Source: Aridibacter famidurans
GTDB taxonomy: Bacteria > Acidobacteriota > Blastocatellia > Pyrinomonadales > Pyrinomonadaceae
DNA: 64,000 bases
NCBI GenBank assembly: GCA_024103495.1
Contig: JAGFIQ010000108.1
Span: 24,946 to 88,945, forward strand
Direction of reading: 5' to 3'
How positions within the stretch are numbered: position 1 is the first letter of the stretch; each line of letters starts with the position of its first letter. The translations under genes and the position numbers were made by a program. Below the pieces are notes generated by a model. The model was not told where the DNA came from. It searched no databases and saw only the letters and a list, made by a program, of their open reading frames with translations. Below, piece by piece: positions 39,984-48,836 of the stretch.

Positions 39984-40136
39984 ATGTTAAGAAAAATCTA
40001 CTACGCATTCGCGCTCGGTGTGATCCTGCTGTACTCGACTTCCGCCTGGCTGGGCTGGGAGTTCTGGAACGCGGGTCAGAGCCGCTCGTTCCTTGGAGTG
40101 CCTTTCATTTACACAGGCTATCGTGGAGGAAAATAA
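39984..40136 (+). CDS. 50-residue membrane protein of the polyamine cluster
   Basis: 50 residues (MLRKIYYAFALGV...), one membrane helix (about 6-26), then a conserved-looking SFLGVPFIYTGYRGGK tail. I take the ATG at 39984; earlier in-frame starts run through the nonamer repeat and give low-complexity sequence. Its TAA overlaps the DUF350 start (TAATG), so it is translated together with it. It is probably a small accessory of the DUF350 membrane protein. Its operonic position and clean codon pattern make it credible despite its size. Confidence 0.7.
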   Translation: MLRKIYYAFALGVILLYSTSAWLGWEFWNAGQSRSFLGVPFIYTGYRGGK

Positions 40137-40396
40137 TGTTGATGACCTTGCTTAACGCCGGCGCGCCGGCTCTGGTCGTAAGGCTCGACCAGCTTTACGA
40201 AACGCTGATCACCACGCTCATCTTCGTGGTGATCGGGTTGGTGTTCTTCGCCATCTCCTTCTTCATTCTTGACAAGGCGATGCCGTATTCGGTCCACAAG
40301 GAGATCGAGGAGGACCAGAACACCGCGCTCGGTATCATCATCGGCGCGATGATGCTTGGGATAGCCTTGATCATCGCCGCAGCGATCCACGGTTAA
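40136..40396 (+). CDS. DUF350 (YjfL-like) membrane protein
   Basis: 86 residues, two strong membrane helices (about 24-46 and about 64-84) with the family's I-G-A-M-M-L-G repeat and an acidic ILDKAMPYSVHKEIEEDQN loop. DUF350 proteins are small inner-membrane proteins of unknown biochemical activity (E. coli YjfL is one), recurrently linked to polyamine and phage-shock-type neighbourhoods. It starts inside the stop of the 50-residue protein gene. Confidence 0.88.
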   Translation: MLMTLLNAGAPALVVRLDQLYETLITTLIFVVIGLVFFAISFFILDKAMPYSVHKEIEEDQNTALGIIIGAMMLGIALIIAAAIHG

Positions 40397-40463
40397 CGAA
40401 CCGAACAGACGAAGACCGGGGCGCGTTTGAGATCCGCCCCGGTCCGCTTTCTACGTCACCCAG

Positions 40464-41990
40464 ATGAACCGCAGTGTCCCGCTTCTGTTCCTCAATGTCT
40501 TTGTCGTCGCTACCTGCGGGCTCATCTACGAGCTGCTCGCGGGTACGCTGGCGAGCTATGTTCTCGGCGACTCCGTAACACAATTCTCGATCATCATCGG
40601 CCTCTACCTGTTCGCGATGGGCGTCGGGTCGTGGCTTTCGCGTTTTATCGAGACCGAGCTCGCGGAACGGTTCATCGACATCGAGCTCGCCGTTGCGATC
40701 CTCGGCGGCGTGTCCGCGCCCCTTCTTTTCTTCGCGTTCGCGAGCGTCTCTTTCTTCAGCATCGTTCTTTACGGACTGGTCTTCGGGATCGGCGCGCTTG
40801 TCGGCCTGGAGATCCCTCTGCTGATGCGGATCCTCAAGGACGAACTCGATTTCAAGGAGCTCGTCGCGCGGGTCCTTGCTCTCGATTATGTAGGCGCCCT
40901 CGTCGCATCGATCCTGTTCCCGATCTTTCTTGTCCCCACGCTCGGGCTCGTCAGGACCTCTTTGGTCTTCGGAATTCTGAACGGGATCGTGGGGCTTTGG
41001 GGAACCTGGCTCTTGACGCCGCTTCTGAGACCCGGCCGGATCGTCTTCCTAAGGATAAAGGGCGTGTTTGTTATCACGCTACTTGTCATCGGGGCGATCA
41101 AGGCGGATTCGCTGACGGTGCTCGCTGAAGAGTCGCTTTTTCAGGAAACGATCATCCACGCCCAGAGCTCGCGGTACCAGAGGATAGTCGTCACGCGCGG
41201 CAGGACCGGCTTTTCGCTTTTTCTTAACGGCAATTTGCAGTTCAGCTCGTTTGACGAGTATCGCTACCACGAGGCCCTCGTCCATCCGGCGATGATCGCT
41301 TTCGAGGGCGATCCGAAGCGCGTGCTGGTCCTGGGCGGCGGCGACGGTCTCGCGGTCCGCGAGGTACTAAAGTATCCGTCGGTGGAACACGTGACGCTGG
41401 TCGATCTCGACCCCGCGATCACCTCGCTGGCCACCGACCTGCCGGTACTTGCGGAGCTGAACAAGAACTCGTTGAAGGACAAGCGCGTCACTGTCGTGAA
41501 TTCGGACGCGTATGTCTGGCTCGACCGGACCGACGCCTCCGGATTCGACGTAGCGATCATAGACTTTCCGGACCCCAACAATTTCGCGCTCGGGAAACTG
41601 TACAGTACGAGGTTCTACAAGATGCTGCGATCGAAGCTGCGGCCGGATTCGACGGTGGCCATTCAGAGCACCTCGCCGCTTTACGCCCGGAACTCTTACT
41701 GGTGCATCGTGGAAACGCTCGAGGCCTCGGGATTTAATGTGAAGCCGTACCAGACGACGGTGCCCTCGTTCGGGATCTGGGGATACGTCCTGGCGAAGGG
41801 GAGCGAGTTCGAAACACCCGGGGAAATCCCCGCCGATATTACCTTGGCATTTCTGGACAAGGACTCGATGGCGGGGATGTTCGACTTCCCTGTGGACACT
41901 TCGCGGCCCGACATCGAGCTCGAGATAAACAGGCTGGATAACCAGGCGCTTGTGAGGTACTACGAGGCTGAGTGGCGGCGCTTTGAGTAA
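40464..41990 (+). CDS. Membrane-anchored spermidine-synthase-like aminopropyltransferase
   Basis: 508 residues. About seven N-terminal membrane helices (about 5-225) are fused to a polyamine aminopropyltransferase domain (about 240-500). The nucleotide site is [15 protein letters not shown] (about 293-307), followed by VDLDPAIT and the acceptor-proximal D-F-P-D-P (about 371-375). It should move aminopropyl from decarboxylated AdoMet (made by SpeD) to a polyamine at the membrane. The acceptor cannot be read from the sequence. It is the catalytic partner to speD in this block. Confidence 0.88.
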   Translation: MNRSVPLLFLNVFVVATCGLIYELLAGTLASYVLGDSVTQFSIIIGLYLFAMGVGSWLSRFIETELAERFIDIELAVAILGGVSAPLLFFAFASVSFFSIVLYGLVFGIGALVGLEIPLLMRILKDELDFKELVARVLALDYVGALVASILFPIFLVPTLGLVRTSLVFGILNGIVGLWGTWLLTPLLRPGRIVFLRIKGVFVITLLVIGAIKADSLTVLAEESLFQETIIHAQSSRYQRIVVTRGRTGFSLFLNGNLQFSSFDEYRYHEALVHPAMIAFEGDPKRVLVLGGGDGLAVREVLKYPSVEHVTLVDLDPAITSLATDLPVLAELNKNSLKDKRVTVVNSDAYVWLDRTDASGFDVAIIDFPDPNNFALGKLYSTRFYKMLRSKLRPDSTVAIQSTSPLYARNSYWCIVETLEASGFNVKPYQTTVPSFGIWGYVLAKGSEFETPGEIPADITLAFLDKDSMAGMFDFPVDTSRPDIELEINRLDNQALVRYYEAEWRRFE

Positions 41991-42169
41991 GACAGGTGAA
42001 TTAACAAGGATGAAGAGGGAAGGAAGAAACAAGATAGACAGGATGGACAAGGTAGGGGACGTGAGGTAACGTTGCTGACTATCGCTAAGAGGTCGGCTGT
42101 TTTGGCTCTGTTCAGGTGGACATTGGGACGTTCAGAATTAACCAATTGAGGGAAAAGGATGAATGTTGA

Positions 42170-42532
42170 ATGCTCCATAAAGAGATAACGGGGAAAATCC
42201 TCGAGTGTTCATTCGAAGTAAGCAATGAGCTTGGTGCCGGATTTCTCGAATCTGTGTATGAGAACGCTCTGCTAATTGCTTTAGGCCAGAAAGGAATTCG
42301 CGCGCAATCTCAGGCAAGACTCGAGGTATCGTTTCGTGGATTCAATGTCGGGAACTTCGTGGCGGACCTTATAGTGGAAGATGTTGTGCTTGTGGAACTG
42401 AAGGCACTTGGAAAGATACTCCCGGAACACAAGGCGCAGGTCATAAATTATCTGAAAGCCACGGGAATGAAGACGGCTCTTCTGATCAACTTTGGGACGC
42501 CGAAAGTCGACTACCACCGACTCTATCAATAA
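42170..42532 (+). CDS. GxxExxY protein (PD-(D/E)XK-like)
   Basis: 120 residues. The family signature G-F-L-E-S-V-Y (about 24-30) is followed by V-A-D-L-I-V and V-E-L-K, the D...ExK catalytic-type pattern of the PDDEXK_3 superfamily. Its function is unknown. Relatives occur as solitary genes, often inside repeat DNA. Here it is inserted between the spermidine-synthase-like and FAD-oxidoreductase genes, with repeat-like spacer on both sides and lower GC, consistent with later acquisition. Confidence 0.85.
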   Translation: MLHKEITGKILECSFEVSNELGAGFLESVYENALLIALGQKGIRAQSQARLEVSFRGFNVGNFVADLIVEDVVLVELKALGKILPEHKAQVINYLKATGMKTALLINFGTPKVDYHRLYQ

Positions 42533-42647
42533 ACAGGGGACCCGGAGAGACTTGTTCAGCAAATGCATACATGAAGGAGGGCCCGTCGATACCAGAACTC
42601 GGGTCCTACCTTGAATACCCTGTGAATCCTGTTTCCTCCTTTCTTGT

Positions 42648-44258
42648 ATGTTTACTCGCAGGGAAATATTGCGTGCGTTTTTAGGGCTGCCCATCGCTCT
42701 TGCAGCCTGTAAGAGCGCTTCGCGGACCGATGCCATCGATGGTCGTATCGTCGGAGCGTCGCACGACGTCGGCCATATCCTCCGCGATCGCCGAAAGTTC
42801 GAAGTATCCGCGGATTCGTGGTCGGATGTAAACACGGTCATCGTCGGCGGAGGCATCGCCGGCCTGTCCGCCGCCTGGAACCTTAAACGCAAGGGATTCA
42901 ACGACTTCCTTCTTCTTGAGCTCGAAGAACGCGCCGGCGGGACCTCCGCTTCCGGCAGCTCGGATCTCACCGCTTACCCCTGGGGCGCACACTATCTACC
43001 GGTACCCTTTGCGCAGAATACTGAACTTGTCGAGCTTCTTGACGAGATGAACCTTGTAGAGTCGAGAGACGCATCGGGCGAGATCGTGGTGCCGGAGCAG
43101 TTCCTTACTCGCGATCCCGAAGAGAGGATCTATCACAAAGGCCGATGGTATGAAGGCCTTTATCTTTACGCGGGCGCGACCGAAGAAGACCTCCGGCAGT
43201 ACAACGCTTTCTACGCGGAAGTCGGGAAGTGGATAAACTGGCGCGATCCGGAAGGCCGTAGAGCCTTCACGGTCCCGGTTTCGTCCTGCTCGACCGATGC
43301 CGAAGCGACCGCCCTGGACAGGATATCTTTCGCAGAATGGCTTCGAAACAAAGGGTTTAACTCGGAACGTCTGATCTGGTATTGCGATTACGCGTGTCGT
43401 GACGATTATGGTCTTACGCTTGGTCAGACATCCGCCTGGGCGGGCCTGTTCTATTTCTGCTCGAGGGTTCCCACCGCCGGCGAAGAGTCGCAGTCGTTCA
43501 TCACCTTTCCGGAGGGTAACGGCCGCTTCGTCAACCACTTCGTTTCGAGGATCAAGGAAAATCTGCAAGGATCTTCGCTAGTCGCCGAGGTAATTCCGGG
43601 TGAAGAAGGCGCCGAGGTGGTTTACATCGATACGAAGACAAACACGGCGCGCGGGATCCGGGCCAAGAACGTCATCTATTCGGCGCCGATGTTCACGGCA
43701 GGCTACCTGATCAGGGGATTCAACGATTCGCCGCCATTCGTTGCAACAGAGTTCAAACACAATTCTTGGTTCGTAGCGAATCTCTTTCTGAAAGAGAGGC
43801 CAAAGAATCGATTCGAGCGCGATTTTCCTCTTTCGTGGGACAACGTGCTGTACGACAGCCCTTCGCTCGGATATGTGACCGCGACTCACCAGAAGGGGAT
43901 CGATTACGGCCCGACCGTGCTGACGTATTATTATCCGATGGCGGAGGAGGACACGCGGCTCGGAATGCAGAAGCTGTTATCGCTGGACTGGAAAGAGCTC
44001 TCCGACATATGCCTTACCGACCTCGAGCGCGCTCACGAGAACATACGCGAGGCGACCGAGAGGATCGACATAATGCGCTGGGGCCACGCGATGATCTCTC
44101 CCAGGACCGGCTTTATATGGGGCGGCGAACGCGAGAAGGCGCAGAAGCCGTTCAGGAACATACACTTCGCGCATTCGGACCTCAGCGGGATAGCGATCTT
44201 CGAGGAGGCGTTCCATCACGGCCTCCGCGCGGCGGGAGAGGTTTTGAAACAGGGATGA
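42648..44258 (+). CDS. Tat-exported FAD-dependent amine-oxidase-like oxidoreductase
   Basis: 536 residues. The N-terminus has a twin-arginine motif (TRREILRAFLGL) and lipobox LAAC (about 19-22), so it is probably folded and then exported as a lipoprotein. The FAD site is VGGGIAGLSAAWNL (about 66-79) with the GG-x-T segment ERAGGTSASGSS. The fold is of the flavin amine oxidase or protoporphyrinogen-oxidase superfamily. In the context of polyamine synthesis genes a polyamine oxidase role is plausible but unproven. Confidence 0.82.
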   Translation: MFTRREILRAFLGLPIALAACKSASRTDAIDGRIVGASHDVGHILRDRRKFEVSADSWSDVNTVIVGGGIAGLSAAWNLKRKGFNDFLLLELEERAGGTSASGSSDLTAYPWGAHYLPVPFAQNTELVELLDEMNLVESRDASGEIVVPEQFLTRDPEERIYHKGRWYEGLYLYAGATEEDLRQYNAFYAEVGKWINWRDPEGRRAFTVPVSSCSTDAEATALDRISFAEWLRNKGFNSERLIWYCDYACRDDYGLTLGQTSAWAGLFYFCSRVPTAGEESQSFITFPEGNGRFVNHFVSRIKENLQGSSLVAEVIPGEEGAEVVYIDTKTNTARGIRAKNVIYSAPMFTAGYLIRGFNDSPPFVATEFKHNSWFVANLFLKERPKNRFERDFPLSWDNVLYDSPSLGYVTATHQKGIDYGPTVLTYYYPMAEEDTRLGMQKLLSLDWKELSDICLTDLERAHENIREATERIDIMRWGHAMISPRTGFIWGGEREKAQKPFRNIHFAHSDLSGIAIFEEAFHHGLRAAGEVLKQG

Positions 44259-44486
44259 AGGGAATGAAGGAGATGGAAGATGAAGAATGACGAATTGAAA
44301 ATGGAGAATGGTGAATGAAGAATTGAACAAGGACAGTTGTTGCTTCCGATCTGGAGGTTCAACTAGGTACTGGTTATGCACTTGCCGCTTCTTATGAGAT
44401 TCATCGACACCTGATTCCGAATTGTTAAATATCAATTCTCAACCGACCTTCTCTTTCGTTTTTGCGCTCTAGTAGTATCTAAATCC

Positions 44487-45026
44487 ATGATCAAACTAGA
44501 GGCAAGAAATCTACACTGGCTGGAGCCGGATCCTGAGTTCGACACTTGTGTTCACGGTTCGGTCTTTTTGGAGATCGACGGCCGGCTGATCGCCGATAGC
44601 GTCAAGAGAACGGATAGTGACAACTGGACGCCAAGCGGAAGTGCAATTCAATTCCTTCGAGCGCTTGAACAGGATCATCCGACCGGTGAAGCGGACTACG
44701 CCCAACTCATACCGTGTTGTGCGATGCCGGATCTGGACAACGATGACCAGCTTTGGCTTACTTCGTGTTCTTATGGCATCGACTGGCAGATCAAGAGGTC
44801 GCGAAGCGAATTCGTCCATCTATTTTCCGATGGCACCTCGATAGTTACCCCGGCTGAAGAATGGACACGGGCGGTACTAGATCTTGCCTCGGCTGTCCTA
44901 GAATTCATCGATTCAAGTCCGGAGAGGCAGTACGAACCGAAAGATCTGCCTTATGAAGAGATCGCTTTCGAAAACTATTGCACAGAACTAAGATCTCTGA
45001 TCAAAAAGCACGAGCAATCCACTTAA
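44487..45026 (+). CDS. Hypothetical cytosolic protein, paralog 1 of tandem pair
   Basis: 179 residues, no signal or membrane segment, rich in Trp, Asp and Glu. It is about 40% identical, by eye, to the next gene, with shared blocks LEAxNLHW, LIPxCAMP, GIDWQIK, W-x-x-AVxxxAxxxLEFI and CxELRxLI. I recognise no family; the size and duplication recall immunity proteins but this is not evidence. It is unlike its membrane-associated neighbours and may be an insertion in the operon. Confidence 0.65.
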   Translation: MIKLEARNLHWLEPDPEFDTCVHGSVFLEIDGRLIADSVKRTDSDNWTPSGSAIQFLRALEQDHPTGEADYAQLIPCCAMPDLDNDDQLWLTSCSYGIDWQIKRSRSEFVHLFSDGTSIVTPAEEWTRAVLDLASAVLEFIDSSPERQYEPKDLPYEEIAFENYCTELRSLIKKHEQST

Positions 45027-45054
45027 ACCCGTTCATCCCTGTTGATTCCGTCTT

Positions 45055-45588
45055 ATGGATCAAGTGATCACGTTGGAAGCCAGCAATCTTCACTGGACCT
45101 GTGATCCGCCGGAGCTTGATACTTTGGTCCGCGGAGCGATTACCCGTGAGATCGATGGTCACGTGATCTCCGATGGAGGGGAAGATGACTGGACTGTTAG
45201 CGGGAGTGCCCTCTTGTTCTTGCGATCGATTGAGCAAGGTCACACGCCCTCGGAGCAAGGACCTCAGCTAATTCCTCATTGTGCGATGCCTTCCTTTGTC
45301 GATAATGGCAAGATGCTTTGGTTTGGTTGCGGCATCGGTATCGACTGGCAAATAGACATTATTGACGAGCGTGCGGTGCATAGGTTCGAAGAGGGATCCA
45401 TAGTCGAAACCAGCATTTCAGATTGGTGTACTGCCGTTGTCGGGTTTGCCAGGCAGATTCTCGAGTTCATCGAGTCTGAGCCTGAGCGTCAATTTGTGGA
45501 ATCCGCTTTGGATGATGGTAAACCGGCCTGGGAACTTTATTGTTCAGAACTCAGAACCTTGATAAGCAGGCATCAGAAATCTCCTTAA
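45055..45588 (+). CDS. Hypothetical cytosolic protein, paralog 2 of tandem pair
   Basis: 177 residues, paralogous to the previous gene (same LEASNLHW start and LIPHCAMP core). The preceding spacer (TTCATCCCTGTTGATTCC) and the following one (TTCATCCCTGTTACTTCC) are near-identical direct repeats, so this gene and one spacer were probably duplicated together. No Shine-Dalgarno is evident before its ATG. Function unknown. Confidence 0.65.
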   Translation: MDQVITLEASNLHWTCDPPELDTLVRGAITREIDGHVISDGGEDDWTVSGSALLFLRSIEQGHTPSEQGPQLIPHCAMPSFVDNGKMLWFGCGIGIDWQIDIIDERAVHRFEEGSIVETSISDWCTAVVGFARQILEFIESEPERQFVESALDDGKPAWELYCSELRTLISRHQKSP

Positions 45589-45615
45589 CCCCCTTCATCC
45601 CTGTTACTTCCTCTT

Positions 45616-46668
45616 ATGGATGCGACCGTACAACGAACCCCCTGGCTGTTCTCGCGCCCGGTAGACCTCTCGGTCTTCCTCGGGAGCGCGCTGGCCTCGC
45701 TCGCGCTTCTCGCGATCGGGTGGCAGCTTGGGATACTCGACGGCGACACGCCCGACTGGACCTGGATCTCCGCCATCCTGCTGATCGACGTCGCGCACGT
45801 ATGGTCCACTTCCTTCCGGGTCTATTTCGATTCCGAAGAATACAAACGCAGGATATGGCTATATTCGCTGGTGCCGGTAATAGGCTACATAGTCGGTGTT
45901 GCGCTGTATTCCGAAGGCGAGATGGTCTTCTGGCGCATCCTCGCGTATCTGGCGGTGTTTCACTTTGTAAGACAGCAGTACGGATGGGTCGCGCTCTACA
46001 GGGCAAAAGCGCGTGAAAAGTCGCGCTGGACCTGGTGGATCGACGCATCTGCGGTCTATCTCGCCACCGTTTACCCGCTAGCGTTCTGGATGACCAGCGG
46101 CGATCGCGAATTCGCGTGGTTCGTCAAGAACGACTTCGTATCGCTTCCTTCGTTCGTTGAAACGGTCCTCTTTCCCCTTTGGGCGCTGGCGCTGATCACA
46201 TACTTCGGAAAGTCTGTCTTTCAGTATGTAAGTAAAGGTTACGTAAATCCGGGAAAGGATATTGTCGTGGCGACGACCGCCGTGTGCTGGTACGTAGGGA
46301 TCGTCGCGCTCAATTCCGATTACGCATTCACGGTGACGAACGTGATAATCCACGGAGTTCCTTACTTCGCCTTGATCTGGTTCTACGCACGAGCCCGACG
46401 CGAGACCTCGACGTCGTTTTACAAGGCGATCACAGGAAACTGGCTGGTCTTTCTCGCGACGCTTTGGCTGCTGGCTTATGTCGAAGAGTTGTTCTGGCAC
46501 CGGGGCGTCTGGCACGAACGGAACTGGATGTTCGGCGCGAACTGGGACCTGGGTCCTCTGAAAGCGTTTCTGGTGCCTCTTCTCGCCATTCCCCAGATCA
46601 CACACTACGTTCTCGACGGCTTTATCTGGAAACGAAAGAACAATCCGGACGTCGGTTTGCTAAAATGA
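45616..46668 (+). CDS. Multipass membrane protein of the polyamine cluster
   Basis: 350 residues with about eight to nine membrane helices, strongly Trp/Tyr-rich at loop boundaries. Several His-containing stretches (VAHVWSTSFRVYFD, VFHFVRQQYGWVALY, FWHRGVWHERNWM, QITHYVLDG) could bind metal or haem-like groups, by analogy with fatty-acid hydroxylase or DUF-type histidine-box proteins. I know no named family. Its place in the same strand block as the Tat FAD enzyme suggests a membrane redox partner. Confidence 0.65.
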   Translation: MDATVQRTPWLFSRPVDLSVFLGSALASLALLAIGWQLGILDGDTPDWTWISAILLIDVAHVWSTSFRVYFDSEEYKRRIWLYSLVPVIGYIVGVALYSEGEMVFWRILAYLAVFHFVRQQYGWVALYRAKAREKSRWTWWIDASAVYLATVYPLAFWMTSGDREFAWFVKNDFVSLPSFVETVLFPLWALALITYFGKSVFQYVSKGYVNPGKDIVVATTAVCWYVGIVALNSDYAFTVTNVIIHGVPYFALIWFYARARRETSTSFYKAITGNWLVFLATLWLLAYVEELFWHRGVWHERNWMFGANWDLGPLKAFLVPLLAIPQITHYVLDGFIWKRKNNPDVGLLK

Positions 46669-46675
46669 GGTCGCA

Positions 46676-47284
46676 GTGACAAAAGCCGCCGTCAAGAGAA
46701 TGCTTCTGTTCGCGATCGCCGTAAGCGCGATGGCGATCGTATCTGCGTGCGGCCTTGGGTCGAACCGTTCCAGGACGGGGCAGGAACTCGGTTCCGAGGC
46801 GGAGCGGCAGAAGGCGTTCCAGCTTATCGAGGACGCGAACCAGAACATCAAGAGCATCAAGGTCCTCTACCGGAACAACAATTCGAAGATCGGAGAGCTC
46901 GAGCAGGCCCTGAAGGCGGGCGACCTGAAACGCGTGAAGGAGCTTGCAGACGAACTATCGCTCGCCATCAACGACGGCTACCTTTTTGCCGACAGCATCC
47001 TCTCGAAGATCGAGGAGGCGCAGACACTCGATATCAATCCCACCTGGAAACGCTATCTGAGCCTGAAACAGGAGAGCCTGGAGCTTCAGATCCGGGCGTT
47101 TGACTACCGGAAGAGCTCCGCGGAACTTTTCCGCGACAAGATCGGAACCGAAGATCAGGCGACTCTGAAGCTGGCCCGCGACACTTTCAAGAGTAATGAA
47201 GAAGGCTTCAAGAAGTATATGGACGAGGCGGAGAAGGTGAGCAAGGAAGCGGACGAGCTTCGGAAGTCCACGATCGGGAAGTGA
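46676..47284 (+). CDS. Coiled-coil lipoprotein
   Basis: 202 residues from GTG 46676. The signal peptide ends in lipobox VSAC (about 22-25). The rest is almost wholly helical with heptad character (about 40-200). It probably forms a periplasmic helical bundle anchored in a membrane. It begins 7 bases after the multipass membrane protein stop and closes the block; a palindromic element and a hairpin follow. Confidence 0.68.
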   Translation: MTKAAVKRMLLFAIAVSAMAIVSACGLGSNRSRTGQELGSEAERQKAFQLIEDANQNIKSIKVLYRNNNSKIGELEQALKAGDLKRVKELADELSLAINDGYLFADSILSKIEEAQTLDINPTWKRYLSLKQESLELQIRAFDYRKSSAELFRDKIGTEDQATLKLARDTFKSNEEGFKKYMDEAEKVSKEADELRKSTIGK

Positions 47285-47348
47285 TCGCGAACTAGGCCAA
47301 GGCAGATCGCCGCGATTCGGTCCGAAAACGGGGACTTCTTCTGACCCC

Positions 47349-47492
47349 ATCAGTTGCCCCCCGCTTCAGCGGGGGGACCGCACGGGCCAATAGATCATTT
47401 CGCCGGCATAAGCCGACACTTACGGGGCTGAAGCCCCTGAGATTATTTTCAGGATGACGGTATCCCCCCGGCTAAAGCGGGGGGCAACTGAT
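47349..47492 (-). mobile_element. REPIN/MITE-like palindromic element, copy B
   Basis: 144 bp with the same 16-base inverted ends (ATCAGTTGCCCCCCGC and complement) as copy A. Its reverse complement aligns with copy A throughout, including the GGGGCTGAAGCCCC-type and GCCGGC central hairpins. It follows the last gene of the polyamine block. Confidence 0.78.
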
Positions 47493-47506
47493 CTGAACCG
47501 CAGCAA

Positions 47507-47542
47507 ATATGAAAGGCCGCCCGTTCGTACGGCCTTTCATAT
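47507..47542. terminator. Hairpin between convergent genes, possible terminator
   Basis: A 13-bp perfect stem (ATATGAAAGGCCG with CGGCCTTTCATAT) and 10-base loop. The U-run is short, so termination activity is uncertain. Confidence 0.55.
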
Positions 47543-47558
47543 CTGAACCAAAAGAAAA

Positions 47559-48575
47559 CTACTCGATTACCCTCGAACCGGAGCCGACGATCGCAGGACC
47601 GACGCGAATGCCTGATCTAGGTGCGACGCGGATCCTCGAGTTCGGAGCGACCTTCAGCTTCTCAAGCGAATCTCCGTCGAAGTAGAAGCTGCCGCCTTTT
47701 CCTTTCTCAGGGGTCACGGAGATCGTCCGCCGATTCTTGTCGCGAACGATCGTCAAAGTGACTTCGCCTTCTTCCTTCGAATTCAGCGCTTTCGTTAGAT
47801 CGCGCATTCCCTTGACCTCATTGCCGTCGGCTTCGACGATCACGTCGCCCGCACGAAGACCGGCTCGCGAAGCGGGCGAATCAGGCTCGACGCTCGTCAC
47901 GAGAAGGCCCTTGCCTTCCTCGACCCCGAAGTAGTCGCCGAGCTGTTTCGACAGGGAAGACACGCCGATACCGATCGTCCTTCCGCGTCCGAAAGCCCAT
48001 ACGAAGTTCTCGCCAAGCCCTTCAAGCGGCTCCAGATCGGGCATCGTGTAACTGAACGCACGCGGAGGTTCGGGAGCATCGGGCGCACCCGGAGCCATCG
48101 GAGGAGCGGGCGGCCTCGGGAATACGAACGTGCCGTTCGAAAATCCGGGCATCTCGCGCTTGCCTACCGTGACCGGAATCCGGATCTCGCTGCCGCCTCT
48201 AACGACGGTGACATCGACCGTGTGGTCGGGCGCGACCTCCGAGATCATGCGGGTCAGCTTGCGTGTGCTCGTAACCGACTGACCGTCGAAAGCGACGATC
48301 ACGTCGCCGGTTCTGAGACCTGCCTTGTCGGCAGGCGAGTTTTCGACTACTCGTGTAATGTTCACGCCGCGAACCTCTGAAAGGCCCAGCTCGGCGTAGT
48401 TCGATTTGCTGACGTCGTTGATCTCGACGCCAAGATAACTGCCGCCCCCGAACGCCATGCTGAACACACGGTCGAGACGATTCGGCTCATCGGGCTTCGG
48501 CGGTTTGTCCTGGGCTAATGCCGCGACGGTCAGGAACGCGGAAAGCAGAATAAAAGCGGATACTTTGCGCAACAT
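47559..48575 (-). CDS. Exported PDZ-domain protein
   Basis: 338 residues from the ATG at 48575, chosen over the upstream in-frame start because of GGAGG and a proper signal peptide (about 1-21). Two PDZ domains are visible (about 35-115, YLGVEINDVS...GLRTGDVIVAFDG; about 195-275, GLLVTSVEPDSPASRAGLRAGDVIVEADG) with a Pro-rich linker. There is no protease triad, so it is an adaptor or sensor rather than a DegP-type protease. The C-terminal tail is Arg/Pro-rich. Confidence 0.85.
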   Translation of the reverse strand: MLRKVSAFILLSAFLTVAALAQDKPPKPDEPNRLDRVFSMAFGGGSYLGVEINDVSKSNYAELGLSEVRGVNITRVVENSPADKAGLRTGDVIVAFDGQSVTSTRKLTRMISEVAPDHTVDVTVVRGGSEIRIPVTVGKREMPGFSNGTFVFPRPPAPPMAPGAPDAPEPPRAFSYTMPDLEPLEGLGENFVWAFGRGRTIGIGVSSLSKQLGDYFGVEEGKGLLVTSVEPDSPASRAGLRAGDVIVEADGNEVKGMRDLTKALNSKEEGEVTLTIVRDKNRRTISVTPEKGKGGSFYFDGDSLEKLKVAPNSRIRVAPRSGIRVGPAIVGSGSRVIE

Positions 48576-48711
48576 AGTACCTCCAGAATGATGTTTGGTT
48601 TTTAGGAATGAAACTCCCCGTAAGAGTGAAACCCCGCGGGGCAAGTTTATGTGACAAAGTGTTTATGGTGCGCGACCGCGGAAAGAGGGTTGCATTGGGG
48701 GGCGGGTGAAG

Positions 48712-48836
48712 TAAAAAGTCAAAAGTACAAAGGCAAAAGAAGAAAGTAGAAAGTCAAAAGTGAAAAGGAAAACGGCATTTGAAAATTTAGATCTGTACCA
48801 TCAAGATGCTTTTTGCCTTTCTACTTTTTACCTTTT
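48712..48836. repeat. A-rich inverted repeat (AAAAGTAAAAAG family)
   Basis: Near 48712-48740 the strand reads like GTAAAAAGTCAAAAGTACAA, and at 48810-48836 there is the complement (CTTTTTGCCTTTCTACTTTT). It sits at the 3' end of the aminotransferase gene and could form its transcript-end hairpin. Confidence 0.55.
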
